This document shows positions 50,425 to 59,237 of a stretch of 64,000 nucleotides of DNA, one piece after another. The notes beneath the pieces are model-generated. The model searched no databases and was not told the DNA's origin. It saw only the letters and a list, made by a program, of their open reading frames with translations. The translations under genes and the position numbers were made by a program. Source of the stretch: J054 sp965223095 (GTDB lineage Bacteria; Pseudomonadota; Gammaproteobacteria; Steroidobacterales; GCA-2729495); the NCBI GenBank assembly GCA_965223095.1, contig OZ244979.1, positions 2,480,001 through 2,544,000 on the forward strand, given 5' to 3'. Within the stretch, counting starts at the first letter, position 1. Each line of letters opens with the position of its first letter.

Positions 50425-52561
50425 CAAAGGATGCCTGGTCCGTCTTGCCCCATGGGCTGTCATATTCTTGATGGTCAGTTGTGTGCCCATGTTTGATGGG
50501 CTGGAAACACCGTATCCAGACGCCCGTCGTGTTGAACAGGTGGACGACTATCACGGTATACGCGTGAGTGATCCCTACCGATGGCTTGAAGACATCGAGT
50601 CCGCGCAGACCAAACGCTGGATTGCCGAACAAAACGAGTTGACCGAAGCCTATTTGGCGCGCTTGCCCCAGCGCGAGCATTTTGCGTCCCGGCTGGCCAG
50701 CTTGATCGACTATGAACGGGTGGAACTGCCCGAGGAGCAAAATGGCGTCTTTGTTTTCGAGCACAATTCGGGGCGCTTAGAGCAAGACGTCTTGCGAGTG
50801 AGTGATGACCCTAGTCAATTGGGGCGCATCGTCTTAGATCCCAATGCCATGGCCGCCGATGGATCCGTCAGTATTACCGGTTACGAGCTTAGCCCGAATG
50901 GTCGCTTGTTGGCCTACAGTCTTTCCACCGGCGGCAGCGATTGGGACAGCTGGCGCATTATGGATTTGTCCACAGACCAAAATTTGCCCGATCAAATTGA
51001 GGGTTCAAAATTTAGCAGCGTTGCCTGGCTGCCTGACTCAAGTGGTTTTTTCTACAGCCGCTATCCGCAAGACGCCAGTGGCTACGATGATTCCCAACAA
51101 GTCAGCGTGTACCGGCATCACGTGGGGCATGCACAGGCGGCGGATACTTTAATTTATGCCGTGACGGATCACCCCACGCGCAATCCTTACGCCGATATCA
51201 CAGAAGACGGACGGTATCTTGTTTATGAGCTGTTCGATGGCTACGAAACCAACGCGGTCTATTTGCAGCGATTGGGCGCGGACGGCGTGCCACAAGGCGA
51301 GTTGATTCGCCTGCTCGATGCATGGGATGCCCGCTACGAACTGCTCGGTAATCAGCAGGATCGATTTTTCTTCCTATCCACGCATACCGCGCCCCTGGGC
51401 AGAATTATCGCCATCGATCTGGCGACCCCGGATCCGGCGAATTGGCGAGAGATCGTGCCGCAAGCCAACCAATCCATTGAGTCGGCCGCTTTGCTGGGAG
51501 GCTTGCTGGTCATCGAATATCTGGTCGATGCCCGCTCGAGCTTGAGTCGCTTTCATTTGGATGGCACGCCGCTTGCCAATATTGAATTGCCGGGTCAGGG
51601 GACCCTGGATGACTTGAGCGGGGAGGCCGATGAAACCACCGCCTACCTCAGCTATACAGATTTCACGACGCCAACGAGTACCTTCAAGCTCAATGTCGAA
51701 ACCGGTGAATTGACGTCGTTATTTAGGCCCACGATAAACATCGACACGGCCGAGTTTCGTGCTGAGCAAATTTTTTACACCAGCAAAGATGGGACACGGG
51801 TGCCGATGTATCTTGTAGCGCGGGCCGATTTGCCGTTCGATAGGCCGCGGCCGACGGTTCTATATGGTTACGGTGGTTTCAACGTTTCCTTATTGCCCGG
51901 CTATTCGACGGCCCGCTCGGCTTGGTTGGAGGCGGGTGGGGTCTACGCCGTGGCCAATATTCGCGGTGGTGGTGAGTATGGAGTTGACTGGCACAAAGCC
52001 GGAACGGGGCTTAATAAGCAGAACGCCTTTGACGACTTTATCGCGGCAGCCGAATGGTTGATTGCGCAGCAACGAACCACTGCCGAGCAATTGGCCGTCT
52101 GGGGTGGCAGCAACGGCGGTTTGCTGGTAGCGGCCGTTACACAACAGCGACCTGATTTGTTCGCCGCGGCAATTCCAGCCGTGGGTGTGTTGGATATGCT
52201 CCGATACCACACGGCTAGCGCTAACGCGAGGCAGTGGTCTAGCGATTACGGCTTGAGCGAAAACGAGGATGAATTCCAGGTCTTGCACGCTTATTCGCCG
52301 TATCACCGACTACAGCCCAGAGCGTGCTACCCGGCGACCTTGGTAATGGCGGACGCCAACGATGATCGCGTGGTGCCATGGCATAGTTATAAATATGCGG
52401 CCGCCTTGCAGTATGCACAAAGTTGTACCCGGCCAGCTTTGATTCGCGTGGAAACGAATACCGGGCATGGTGCCGGTGCATCCACGTCGAAAATAATCAA
52501 TGAATACGCGGATCAGTGGGCTTTTGTCGCGGCGGCGACGGGATTGGAAATTTCGAATTGA
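50399..52561 (+). CDS. Prolyl oligopeptidase family serine peptidase, lipoprotein-type signal
   Basis: S9A-family peptidase (prolyl oligopeptidase/oligopeptidase B-like). 720 residues from ATG 50399: hydrophobic n-region with LMVSC at about residue 27, consistent with a lipoprotein anchored in the envelope, then the N-terminal PYPDARRVEQVDDYHGIRVS and beta-propeller, and the alpha/beta-hydrolase domain with Ser571 (WGGSNGGL), Asp656 (ANDDRVVPWHS) and His690 (NTGHGAG). The start overlaps serS by 26 bp; TTG codons slightly downstream are alternatives. Confidence 0.92.
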   Translation: MAKKSLALSKGCLVRLAPWAVIFLMVSCVPMFDGLETPYPDARRVEQVDDYHGIRVSDPYRWLEDIESAQTKRWIAEQNELTEAYLARLPQREHFASRLASLIDYERVELPEEQNGVFVFEHNSGRLEQDVLRVSDDPSQLGRIVLDPNAMAADGSVSITGYELSPNGRLLAYSLSTGGSDWDSWRIMDLSTDQNLPDQIEGSKFSSVAWLPDSSGFFYSRYPQDASGYDDSQQVSVYRHHVGHAQAADTLIYAVTDHPTRNPYADITEDGRYLVYELFDGYETNAVYLQRLGADGVPQGELIRLLDAWDARYELLGNQQDRFFFLSTHTAPLGRIIAIDLATPDPANWREIVPQANQSIESAALLGGLLVIEYLVDARSSLSRFHLDGTPLANIELPGQGTLDDLSGEADETTAYLSYTDFTTPTSTFKLNVETGELTSLFRPTINIDTAEFRAEQIFYTSKDGTRVPMYLVARADLPFDRPRPTVLYGYGGFNVSLLPGYSTARSAWLEAGGVYAVANIRGGGEYGVDWHKAGTGLNKQNAFDDFIAAAEWLIAQQRTTAEQLAVWGGSNGGLLVAAVTQQRPDLFAAAIPAVGVLDMLRYHTASANARQWSSDYGLSENEDEFQVLHAYSPYHRLQPRACYPATLVMADANDDRVVPWHSYKYAAALQYAQSCTRPALIRVETNTGHGAGASTSKIINEYADQWAFVAAATGLEISN

Positions 52562-52594
52562 CGCCGCGTGGAACGACTGCTTGCCTTTGTTCCG

Positions 52595-53470
52595 TCACCA
52601 AGGCAGTTGGGTTCCATCGTAGTTCAAGAATTTGCCCGCTTGTTCGGCGCTTAAGTTTTGAATCAGCTCCATCATTCCGGCGACGGATTCCGCTGGTCGG
52701 ATCAACGGTAGTTGACCGCTCTTAATTAACGGCATCAATGGCTTGAATACCTCCGGCACCGGATCACCAGGCTTTAGATCCAGCACACCCTTGGTGTCCA
52801 CCAAACCCGGATTGATTAGACCGACCGTGATTTCCCGGTCGGCTAAGTCCATGGCCATCTCGTGCGCAGCAAAATGCAGCGCAGCTTTGCTCGCCCGATA
52901 GGCATAAAGGGCTTCACCCGGGCCCAGTAATCCGTTGGAACCTGCAGCGCTGCCCAGCACGATGATCTTACGCTGTTGGCTGCGCTGAACTTGATCCATG
53001 AAGGTTTCGCTAACCCGCAGCGTACCCATCACGTTGACGGCCAGAGCGTTTGCGAATACGTCGTAGTCTAGCTGCCCAAAGCGTTGTGCGGCCATGTCGC
53101 CCAAGTAGGCAGCGTTGTTGATGAGTACGTCAATGGGGGTATCCGCATAGCGCTTATCCAATTCGGCCAGTTCAGTCGCATCGGTTAGATCGAGGGCCTC
53201 AATGGTGAGCCGGGGATACTTAGTGGCTAGCGCTTGCAGCGCATCGGCCTTTTCAGGACTGCGACAGCTGGCGATGACACGCCAATCAGCCTGCGCGAAT
53301 TGCCGGGCGAATTCCAAGCCGATGCCGCGGTTGGACCCGGTGATCAGCACCGTGCGACTCGGCGGAGTTTTCAGGTCTGTCGCGGCAACGGCCGCCGCCA
53401 CCGGCGTGCTCGCGATCGCGATCAGCGTGGCGAGGATAACGAAGCTAGTTCGGCAGCTCATGAGACGCAC
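52595..53470 (-). CDS. Short-chain dehydrogenase/reductase with an N-terminal signal peptide
   Basis: SDR-fold oxidoreductase of unknown substrate. 291 residues. NAD(P) motif TGSNRGIGLEFARQF (about 44-58), INNAAYLGD, catalytic Ser in LGSAAGS and YRASKAALHF (Tyr-x3-Lys). Unusually, it starts with MSCRTSFVILATLIAIASTP and VAAAVAATD, a good Sec-type signal peptide, whereas SDR enzymes normally act in the cytoplasm. Convergent to the peptidase gene. An alternative is a membrane-tethered enzyme facing the cytoplasm, if the segment is not cleaved. Confidence 0.88.
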   Translation of the reverse strand: MRLMSCRTSFVILATLIAIASTPVAAAVAATDLKTPPSRTVLITGSNRGIGLEFARQFAQADWRVIASCRSPEKADALQALATKYPRLTIEALDLTDATELAELDKRYADTPIDVLINNAAYLGDMAAQRFGQLDYDVFANALAVNVMGTLRVSETFMDQVQRSQQRKIIVLGSAAGSNGLLGPGEALYAYRASKAALHFAAHEMAMDLADREITVGLINPGLVDTKGVLDLKPGDPVPEVFKPLMPLIKSGQLPLIRPAESVAGMMELIQNLSAEQAGKFLNYDGTQLPW

Positions 53471-53527
53471 TCCGTGGCAATTTGTCTTAGGTCTGCAGGG
53501 AGCCAGTTTAAGACCGCAGGCTGTGCG

Positions 53528-53581
53528 AAAAAAAGGCCCCGCAAAGGAGACTCGTTACGCAGTCTCTAGAGCGGGGCCTTT
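53528..53581 (-). terminator. Rho-independent terminator after the Bax-inhibitor-1 gene
   Basis: Outer stem AAAGGCCCCGC / GCGGGGCCTTT with an inner stem GAGACT / AGTCTC, followed on the minus strand by a T run (53534-53528). It lies 29 bp past the stop of the Bax-inhibitor gene and between it and the SDR gene, so the two minus-strand genes are separate transcripts. The A/T flanks make it potentially bidirectional. Confidence 0.9.
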
Positions 53582-53610
53582 GAAGCGAGCGGGATACGCT
53601 TTAGCGATGC

Positions 53611-54315
53611 TTAATCGTCGCCCATGCCCAGTAGCATCAATAGGTGAATAAAAATGTTGTAAAGCGACACAAACAATCCGACGGTGGCCACGATATAGTT
53701 GGTCTCGCCGCCATGAATAATGGCGCTGGTCTGATAGAGGATGAAGGCTGACATCAGCAGAATCACGCCTGCGGAGATGGCCATTTGAAATGCAGACAGA
53801 TCCACAAATAGCCCAACAATGATAACCCCGAGCAGGGCGAATAGGCCCACTGTCAAGAACCCGCCCATAAAGCTCATGTCTTTACCCGTGGTCAGTACAT
53901 AAGCGCTCAAGCCCGCAAACATCAGGCCGGTGATGCCAAGCGACGTCATAATGAGCTCGCCGCCATTCGGTACAGACGTCAGGTAGGCACTGATTAGAGG
54001 GCCTAGGGTGAGCCCCATAAAGCCGGTTAACGCGAAAACGCAAACCAGTCCCATGGCAGAATTCTGGAATTTATAGGTCAAGAACAACAGGGCAAAATAG
54101 CCACCCAGCGTGACGAGCGGACCCATATACGGCATTCCAACCGCCATGGAAATGCCCGCGGTCAAAGCGCTGAACAACAAGGTCATTGCCAGCAACATAT
54201 ACGTGTTGCGTAGCACCTTATTCGTCGCCAAGGCGGACTCACGAATAGTCTCACGCTGCAACGTCGCCGCCGTGGAAGGTTTAATCCGAGTGTAATCTTG
54301 GTCCGAGTGGGCCAT
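53611..54315 (-). CDS. Bax inhibitor-1 family membrane protein (YbhL/YccA type)
   Basis: Seven-helix inner-membrane protein; bacterial relatives include pH-sensitive calcium leak channels and the FtsH modulator YccA. 234 residues. N-terminal cytoplasmic tail ends in RESALATNKVLRNTYMLLAM, then evenly spaced helices, with the conserved VFALTGFMGLTLGPLISAYL and the C-terminal LYNIFIHLLMLLGMGDD carrying the paired acidic residues. A strong TAAGGAGT ribosome-binding site precedes the ATG. Confidence 0.93.
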   Translation of the reverse strand: MAHSDQDYTRIKPSTAATLQRETIRESALATNKVLRNTYMLLAMTLLFSALTAGISMAVGMPYMGPLVTLGGYFALLFLTYKFQNSAMGLVCVFALTGFMGLTLGPLISAYLTSVPNGGELIMTSLGITGLMFAGLSAYVLTTGKDMSFMGGFLTVGLFALLGVIIVGLFVDLSAFQMAISAGVILLMSAFILYQTSAIIHGGETNYIVATVGLFVSLYNIFIHLLMLLGMGDD

Positions 54316-54585
54316 GCACTGACTCCTTAGTGGGTGCTTGAAAACAATTTAGATATTTTAACATGTTCAGAGTTCCGGGCAGGCGGACCGTTGCGCGTAG
54401 CCGCGGACTATTACCGGAGTCGGCCCAATTAATCTTTAGCTGCGATACTATTTGCGTCGCTGATGCGCCTGCCTGGCAAGATGCTTGCCGTTTGCGCTGA
54501 GAGTCTGGGCAATAGTGGAATCTAGAGAATTCGAAAACATGTAATAAATATTACATAAATAACTGTTTATTATATATTTATCATC

Positions 54586-54673
54586 GGAGAGGTGGCAGAG
54601 TGGTCGAATGCGGCGGTCTTGAAAACCGTTGACGGGAAACCGTCCGGGGGTTCGAATCCCTCCCTCTCCGCCA
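54586..54673 (+). tRNA. tRNA-Ser (anticodon UGA)
   Basis: 88-nt class II tRNA with encoded CCA. Acceptor GGAGAGG (54586-54592) pairs with CCTCTCC (54663-54669); discriminator G. Anticodon loop CTTGAAA gives TGA at 54620-54622, reading UCA and related Ser codons. A long variable arm (GACGGGAAACCGTC) and T loop GGTTCGAATCC are clear. An AT-rich upstream region probably holds the promoter. Confidence 0.97.
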
Positions 54674-55083
54674 TGTTCCGCGCAGTAAATCTTGCGGGCG
54701 ATTAGCAAGAGCCGATGCCGGGCGTCCCTCCAGGCCCGGACGGTATTAAATCTCAATGCCAGGTGGTTGTCAGTTAGGATCGCTTGCTTATGCGCCGCAA
54801 CGGCCTTGCTAAAAATGTGTTTTTGCCAACTTGGTTCTGTGGTGCGTTTGTTGCGTCTTCCGTTGCAACGAACGATTTGGACGATTTCATATGCCATCGT
54901 GATTGACGAAGCATCACCTAATATTCTGTTAAGTTGCCGGTATTATTCAGTTTGCGTTCAGTGATTATCTATACAGTGGTAGTTGGGATCTATTGCATTG
55001 CAGCGCTTCTACGCGTGCCGATTTTTCTACCCCCAGTACGAAGACCGCTTAGACCTCTTCCCACGCCCTGAACGGTTGATGCC
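54674..55083. other. Intergenic region after tRNA-Ser
   Basis: About 410 bp without a supported gene. A short hairpin CCGGGC-N10-GCCCGG lies about 45 bases after the tRNA but lacks a T run. I looked for an integrase gene or a repeat of the tRNA 3' end and saw none, so there is no sign of a tRNA-targeted island. Confidence 0.5.
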
Positions 55084-56007
55084 ATGAAGAATTTGTTGCT
55101 AAGTCTGATCTTAACGAGCCTGCCGTTATTGAGTTGGGCAGGCGAGCCTATGCAAGCCGCGCGCCTGGATCCACAACGTGTTGCCTGGCGATCCATTCAA
55201 CTCGATGCGCGCAAGTTCTTTTTCAAAGCGAGCACCACCGCGAATTTGCAAATATTGCCCAGCGGATCCGTCGCTGATCGAATGTTAGAGAGTGATCAAG
55301 GGGCAGCGGTGCCTTTGGGTCCCGAGGTTTTAGAAATCGACGCCTGGTCCAAATTCGTGGGCCGGAAATCGCGGCTGCGTTTGTATATGCAGCCGGCCAC
55401 GGGGCAAGCGATACAGTACGCGCAGGATCGCTATGGGAAACGAATGCGGCACCGAATTTATCGTTACACCGATGCGGGAATTTTCGTGCGCACGCATAAG
55501 CCCGCGAGTCCCGAGGAAGAAACTCTGGACTGGGAACGGTGGACCGACATCTCGCAGGATTGGCGCGCGCTGGGCCCCGAGGCGGCCGAGGAGCTCGTTG
55601 TCGATCCCTTGGGCCTGATCTACTTTATCGCCGCCGTTGACTTAGGCCCCGGTGGGCAGCCGGTCAGCCTGTTATCAACCTCCGATCGACAATTATCGCG
55701 GGTAACGCTAACCGCCAGTGCTGCAGATTCACCCAAGGTAAATTTTGCCCTGCAACGGCCCAGCGGTATTTTGAAATGTAAAGGTGAGGTTCCCGCGATC
55801 AAAATTAGGGTGATGGGAGAATCGCTCACGGCTGAAGAAGGGGAGCCGTTTGAGTTTTTAGGTCTGCATGGCGATATCGATATGCTCTTAGAGCCCGAAT
55901 CGCGCATCGTATTACAGCTCAGCGGTAAAGCCCCGATGGTTGGGGACGTCACGGTCAAGCTCAAGCAAGCAAGGGTGACCACCGATCAGGCCTGCCCATC
56001 CAACTAG
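55084..56007 (+). CDS. Conserved-looking periplasmic protein of unknown function
   Basis: 307 residues, not recognised with certainty. Signal peptide KNLLLSLILTSLPLLSWAG cleaves near residue 20. The rest is a beta-rich soluble protein with WSKFVGRKSRLRLYMQPATG and RYGKRMRHRIYRYTDAGIFV; this pattern recalls DUF3108-type envelope proteins, which I offer only as a hint. One Cys pair (KCKGE and DQACPSN) could form a disulfide. It has its own upstream region and about 200 bp before the next gene. Confidence 0.7.
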   Translation: MKNLLLSLILTSLPLLSWAGEPMQAARLDPQRVAWRSIQLDARKFFFKASTTANLQILPSGSVADRMLESDQGAAVPLGPEVLEIDAWSKFVGRKSRLRLYMQPATGQAIQYAQDRYGKRMRHRIYRYTDAGIFVRTHKPASPEEETLDWERWTDISQDWRALGPEAAEELVVDPLGLIYFIAAVDLGPGGQPVSLLSTSDRQLSRVTLTASAADSPKVNFALQRPSGILKCKGEVPAIKIRVMGESLTAEEGEPFEFLGLHGDIDMLLEPESRIVLQLSGKAPMVGDVTVKLKQARVTTDQACPSN

Positions 56008-56206
56008 CGATACCAATCCAACTTCCATTTTCTGCCATGCCGTGGTCGCGGCCTTGCCTAGGCCGATCCGCACTTGGCGTAAACTCTACGGGTTGCTCGT
56101 AGTGGTCTAAATTAGCCGTGGAGAATTCGTGCTGACCAGGTTCGTCTGGTCAGCCAATAGATTTTTCCGGATTAAGTGCGCAACTTGACTTTGAGGGGAG
56201 GGCTCC

Positions 56207-56749
56207 ATGCGATCTTGTTTAGTATTGATTGTGGCGATAGCGAATGCCGGGTGTGCAAACAGTATCGGTTTCGGATTAGCTGACTACGCATTAGGCGAAA
56301 CCTATGCTGTGTCGAATGCTGCCGCGCTGAAGTCCATGCCTGATGGTAGTTTGCGCGTGCGGGTTGAAGGTCAGCCTACCGAGTACGGCGAAGATGCAGC
56401 TTATCTCTACGTTTCACCCCTCAGTGGCCAAATTGGCAAAATCGTCCTGAGTCGTTCGATGGATGATCTAGCGGCGGCGAAGTCCGCGGCGGCGGCATTC
56501 AAACAACAGTTGGAGGCCGATTATCCGCATTGGGAGCGGCAAGCAGTGCCGGTGCGCATGGGCCGCGGCGGTGGCGAAATGATCAGCCGCTTGTCCCAGG
56601 ATCCATATGCGTTCATCGTCTTTTACCAGCCCAGCGAATCCGGTGCGCAAGCGCTATTGGAACTGGAATATGATGCGCGCGCGCCGCAACGTAAGGCTTG
56701 GCGGCAATTGGTACGCGACGAGCACGCAGCCAGCGTGTCCGCGCCGTGA
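56207..56749 (+). CDS. Putative lipoprotein of unknown function
   Basis: 180 residues. Short lipoprotein signal MRSCLVLIVAIANAGCANSI with lipobox ANAGC. The mature part is mixed alpha/beta, with a helical segment (LAAAKSAAAAFKQQLEADYP) and basic/aromatic C-terminal half. GAGGGGAGGG precedes the ATG, a strong ribosome-binding site. The GST gene starts inside its stop codon (GTGA), so the two are translated together. No family recognised. Confidence 0.72.
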   Translation: MRSCLVLIVAIANAGCANSIGFGLADYALGETYAVSNAAALKSMPDGSLRVRVEGQPTEYGEDAAYLYVSPLSGQIGKIVLSRSMDDLAAAKSAAAAFKQQLEADYPHWERQAVPVRMGRGGGEMISRLSQDPYAFIVFYQPSESGAQALLELEYDARAPQRKAWRQLVRDEHAASVSAP

Positions 56750-57375
56750 AGCTATTTGACTTTCGCCGTGCGCCCAATCCGCGGCGCGTACGCATGTTCT
56801 TGGCCGAGAAGGAGGTGGGAATTCCTATCGTGCCGGTTAATCTTTATCGCATGGAGCAGTTGTCGCCCGAATTCTTGGCGATTAACCCGGCCGGCACGGT
56901 ACCCGTGTTGGAAACCGACGACGGTACTTATCTCACCGAATCCATTGCGATCTTTCGATATCTTGAAAACCGCTATCCAAAACCAACTTTATTCGGCTCA
57001 TCAGCCCTCGATGAGTCATTGGTGCTGATGTGGAACAGCATTTGCGAGCATGAAGGCTTACGAGCGGCGGCGGAGAGCCTGCGCAATCTATCACCGGGTT
57101 TTCGCGATCATGCCTTACCCGGCCCACGGCCAGTGCCCCAAATACCAGAGCTAGTTCAACGTGGCGTGATCCGCATGGAACAGTTTTTTGATCGTATCGA
57201 AACCCGATTGTTAGACGTTCGTTATCTTGCTGGCGCGGAATTTAGTTGTGCCGATATCAGTTTGTTCGTTACCGTGGATTTTGCGAAATGGGTCGACTAC
57301 GACGCTTGTCAGAATCGTCCTCGTTTGGCTGCGTGGTACGCGGATATCTCGGCGCGCCCCAGTGCCCGGGCGTGA
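56746..57375 (+). CDS. Glutathione S-transferase family protein
   Basis: 209 residues from GTG 56746, which overlaps the preceding stop. N-terminal thioredoxin-like domain: KLFDFRRAPNPRRVRMFLAE, with the Ser/Asn-type active-site region at RAPNPRR, cis-Pro in NPAGTVPVLETDDG and the glutathione-binding LTESIAIFRYLENRYP. The C-terminal helical domain ends with YADISARPSARA. Cytoplasmic; substrate unknown. A longer frame upstream only reads through the previous gene. Confidence 0.9.
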   Translation: MKLFDFRRAPNPRRVRMFLAEKEVGIPIVPVNLYRMEQLSPEFLAINPAGTVPVLETDDGTYLTESIAIFRYLENRYPKPTLFGSSALDESLVLMWNSICEHEGLRAAAESLRNLSPGFRDHALPGPRPVPQIPELVQRGVIRMEQFFDRIETRLLDVRYLAGAEFSCADISLFVTVDFAKWVDYDACQNRPRLAAWYADISARPSARA

Positions 57376-57519
57376 GGTCTCGTTGGCGGACGAATCCCGC
57401 GACGAAAAATGGCTTAGTTTGACGGCATTGAGCATACTGTTTCGTGGCTTGCTGCCGGGCGGTGTGATGGCCGCGAGCCAGTGAGCGGCGCGAGAAAACA
57501 ACGCGGAAAGGGCGGGTCG

Positions 57520-58398
57520 ATGATCAATGGTTGGCGGTGGCAATTGTTCTTTTGCAGTGCTTTGTTGGCCTGTTCCACGGGCTTCGCGGATGAGGCCCAT
57601 CGCGATGCTGGGGCGGAGCCGGAAACCGCGCCGTTACTAGAATGGAATTTCGCCGCCTACGGTCGTTATGGTGCCGCCTATCCCGGCGCATCGGAAAATG
57701 AGTTCAATCTTGTCCCCATGCCTTTCCCGATCTATCGCGGTCGGTTTTGGCGTTTGGGCGAAGATCCAGACAAGCCTGTCCGGGGCCGCTTGTTTCAGGG
57801 CGAGCGAGTTCGACTAGATCTCGATTTTTCCATGAACTTCGGCGTCGACAGCGATGATGTGGAGATTAGGCAGGGTATGCCCGATCTTGATTTGCTGACC
57901 GAAGGGGGTCCCGAGCTGGAGATCCAGCTCACACCTGAGCCAGTCGGCGGTCAGCTCTATTTGAGTTTACCCATACGGGCGGCGTTTTCTTGGGATGGCT
58001 TTGATCCGGGCTTTGAAGGCTTCGTTTTCAATCCGCAGCTCACTTGGAAAAAGCAATTTTCTGAGACGACTCGACGGGAACTGCGTGTGCGTTTGGCGCC
58101 GCTTTTCGGCAGCCGGCGCTATATGAAATATTTCTACGCGGTGCCGCAAGAATTTAGCACGGCAAATCGCCCAGCTTACGATGCTGATGCCGGTTATTTG
58201 GGTACGAGCTTAGGTTTGTCGGCGCGCAGACAGTTCGCCTCGAACTACGAAGTGGTGGGTGGAATCCAATTCAGGTTTTTGCAGGGGGCGAGTAATGACA
58301 AAAGCCCATTGCTCGAAGATGATGTCAATGTTAGTGTGTTTTTCGCGTTTCTATGGAAATTTTGGGAGAGTGACAAACGCGTGCCTGTGAGGCCTTGA
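57520..58398 (+). CDS. MipA/OmpV-family outer-membrane protein
   Basis: 292 residues from ATG 57520, giving signal peptide INGWRWQLFFCSALLACSTG; GTG 57481 would add 13 charged residues. The mature part starts with LEWNFAAYGRYGAAYPGASE, typical of MipA/OmpV, and continues with alternating beta strands (VRLDLDFSMNFGVD, GGQLYLSLPIRAAF) ending in an aromatic strand FFAFLWKFWE. MipA proteins are outer-membrane barrels, in E. coli linked to murein enzyme scaffolding; the role here is unknown. Confidence 0.83.
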   Translation: MINGWRWQLFFCSALLACSTGFADEAHRDAGAEPETAPLLEWNFAAYGRYGAAYPGASENEFNLVPMPFPIYRGRFWRLGEDPDKPVRGRLFQGERVRLDLDFSMNFGVDSDDVEIRQGMPDLDLLTEGGPELEIQLTPEPVGGQLYLSLPIRAAFSWDGFDPGFEGFVFNPQLTWKKQFSETTRRELRVRLAPLFGSRRYMKYFYAVPQEFSTANRPAYDADAGYLGTSLGLSARRQFASNYEVVGGIQFRFLQGASNDKSPLLEDDVNVSVFFAFLWKFWESDKRVPVRP

Positions 58399-58572
58399 AT
58401 GGATTGCTAGCGTTACCAAACCGGGTGTCGCGCAGGGCTGCACAACATTTATTCTTAAACTAGTGCGTTTGAGCAAGGTCATGCCTTTAGGCGGAGTCGA
58501 GCCCTGCGCCTCAGCTAGCGTGCAGACCCGGGTGATAACACCGCGAAACCAGTTCGGTGCCAGTCAGACCGC

Positions 58573-59091
58573 TCATGGAGCCCACAAGGCTGAACTTCGC
58601 CAGGGCTTAGGAACTGATAGGGTCCCAGCGCCTGGCATCCCGGGGTCACCCAGTGTTTGTGACTGCCACGCGCCGTCCCAGGCGGCGGGCAGGGGGTAGG
58701 GTGGTTTCACGGCCAATTCTCGTGCAAAGCCGATGCGCTGATAATAAGCGGGGTCACCAAGCACAAAGACTTGGCATACGCCGGAACGCCGCATGCGCAG
58801 TAGGCCATGGCGCAGGATCGCGCTGCCGATGCCCTGCTTTTGCCGCCGGGTGTCGACCACTAACGGTCCGAGCAAGGCTGCGGGGGTATTGCTCTCGGGT
58901 ACATGACAGTTTGTGAAGATCGCATGGCCAAGGATGTGTGCGTCTGAACAGGCGACCACTGAGCTGGCAATTTTTTTATCGGCCAACAGCTGGCGTACCA
59001 AGGGAAGCAAATCCTCGTCTGGAAAAGCCTCGGGATACAACGACTCAATGGCCTTGGAATCACCTGGCGTGCTCTCACGAATTTCTAGCAT
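58573..59091 (-). CDS. GNAT-family N-acetyltransferase
   Basis: 172 residues. N-terminal MLEIRESTPGDSKAIESLYP, then LGHAIFTNCHVP and the acetyl-CoA motif LLGPLVVDTRRQKQGIGSAI, followed by VLGDPAYYQRIGFARE. This matches the YhbS-like acetyltransferase group. Start codon ATG at 59091. No operon partner. Substrate unknown. Confidence 0.9.
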   Translation of the reverse strand: MLEIRESTPGDSKAIESLYPEAFPDEDLLPLVRQLLADKKIASSVVACSDAHILGHAIFTNCHVPESNTPAALLGPLVVDTRRQKQGIGSAILRHGLLRMRRSGVCQVFVLGDPAYYQRIGFARELAVKPPYPLPAAWDGAWQSQTLGDPGMPGAGTLSVPKPWRSSALWAP

Positions 59092-59237
59092 TGCTCAGCC
59101 TTTGCCCTGCGAAACTTGGGCGGCGTTATCAAGACGGACAAGCAAAAGGTATTCGCGGAATTAGGTGGTTTCAAGCCCAATCAGACAGCGGATTTTGTGC
59201 CGTGGTTTGCCGCAATCTTAGCGCTTGGCGGTGCCCA

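Noticed and set aside
54448..54897. 150-codon minus-strand frame covering tRNA-Ser
   Set aside because: It is the antisense translation of the tRNA; this kind of product is a well-known annotation artefact. No start signal or domain.
54586..55083. tRNA-Ser as an integration site
   Set aside because: No integrase gene and no second copy of the tRNA 3' end seen in the window; the accessory island lies instead at dnaE2.
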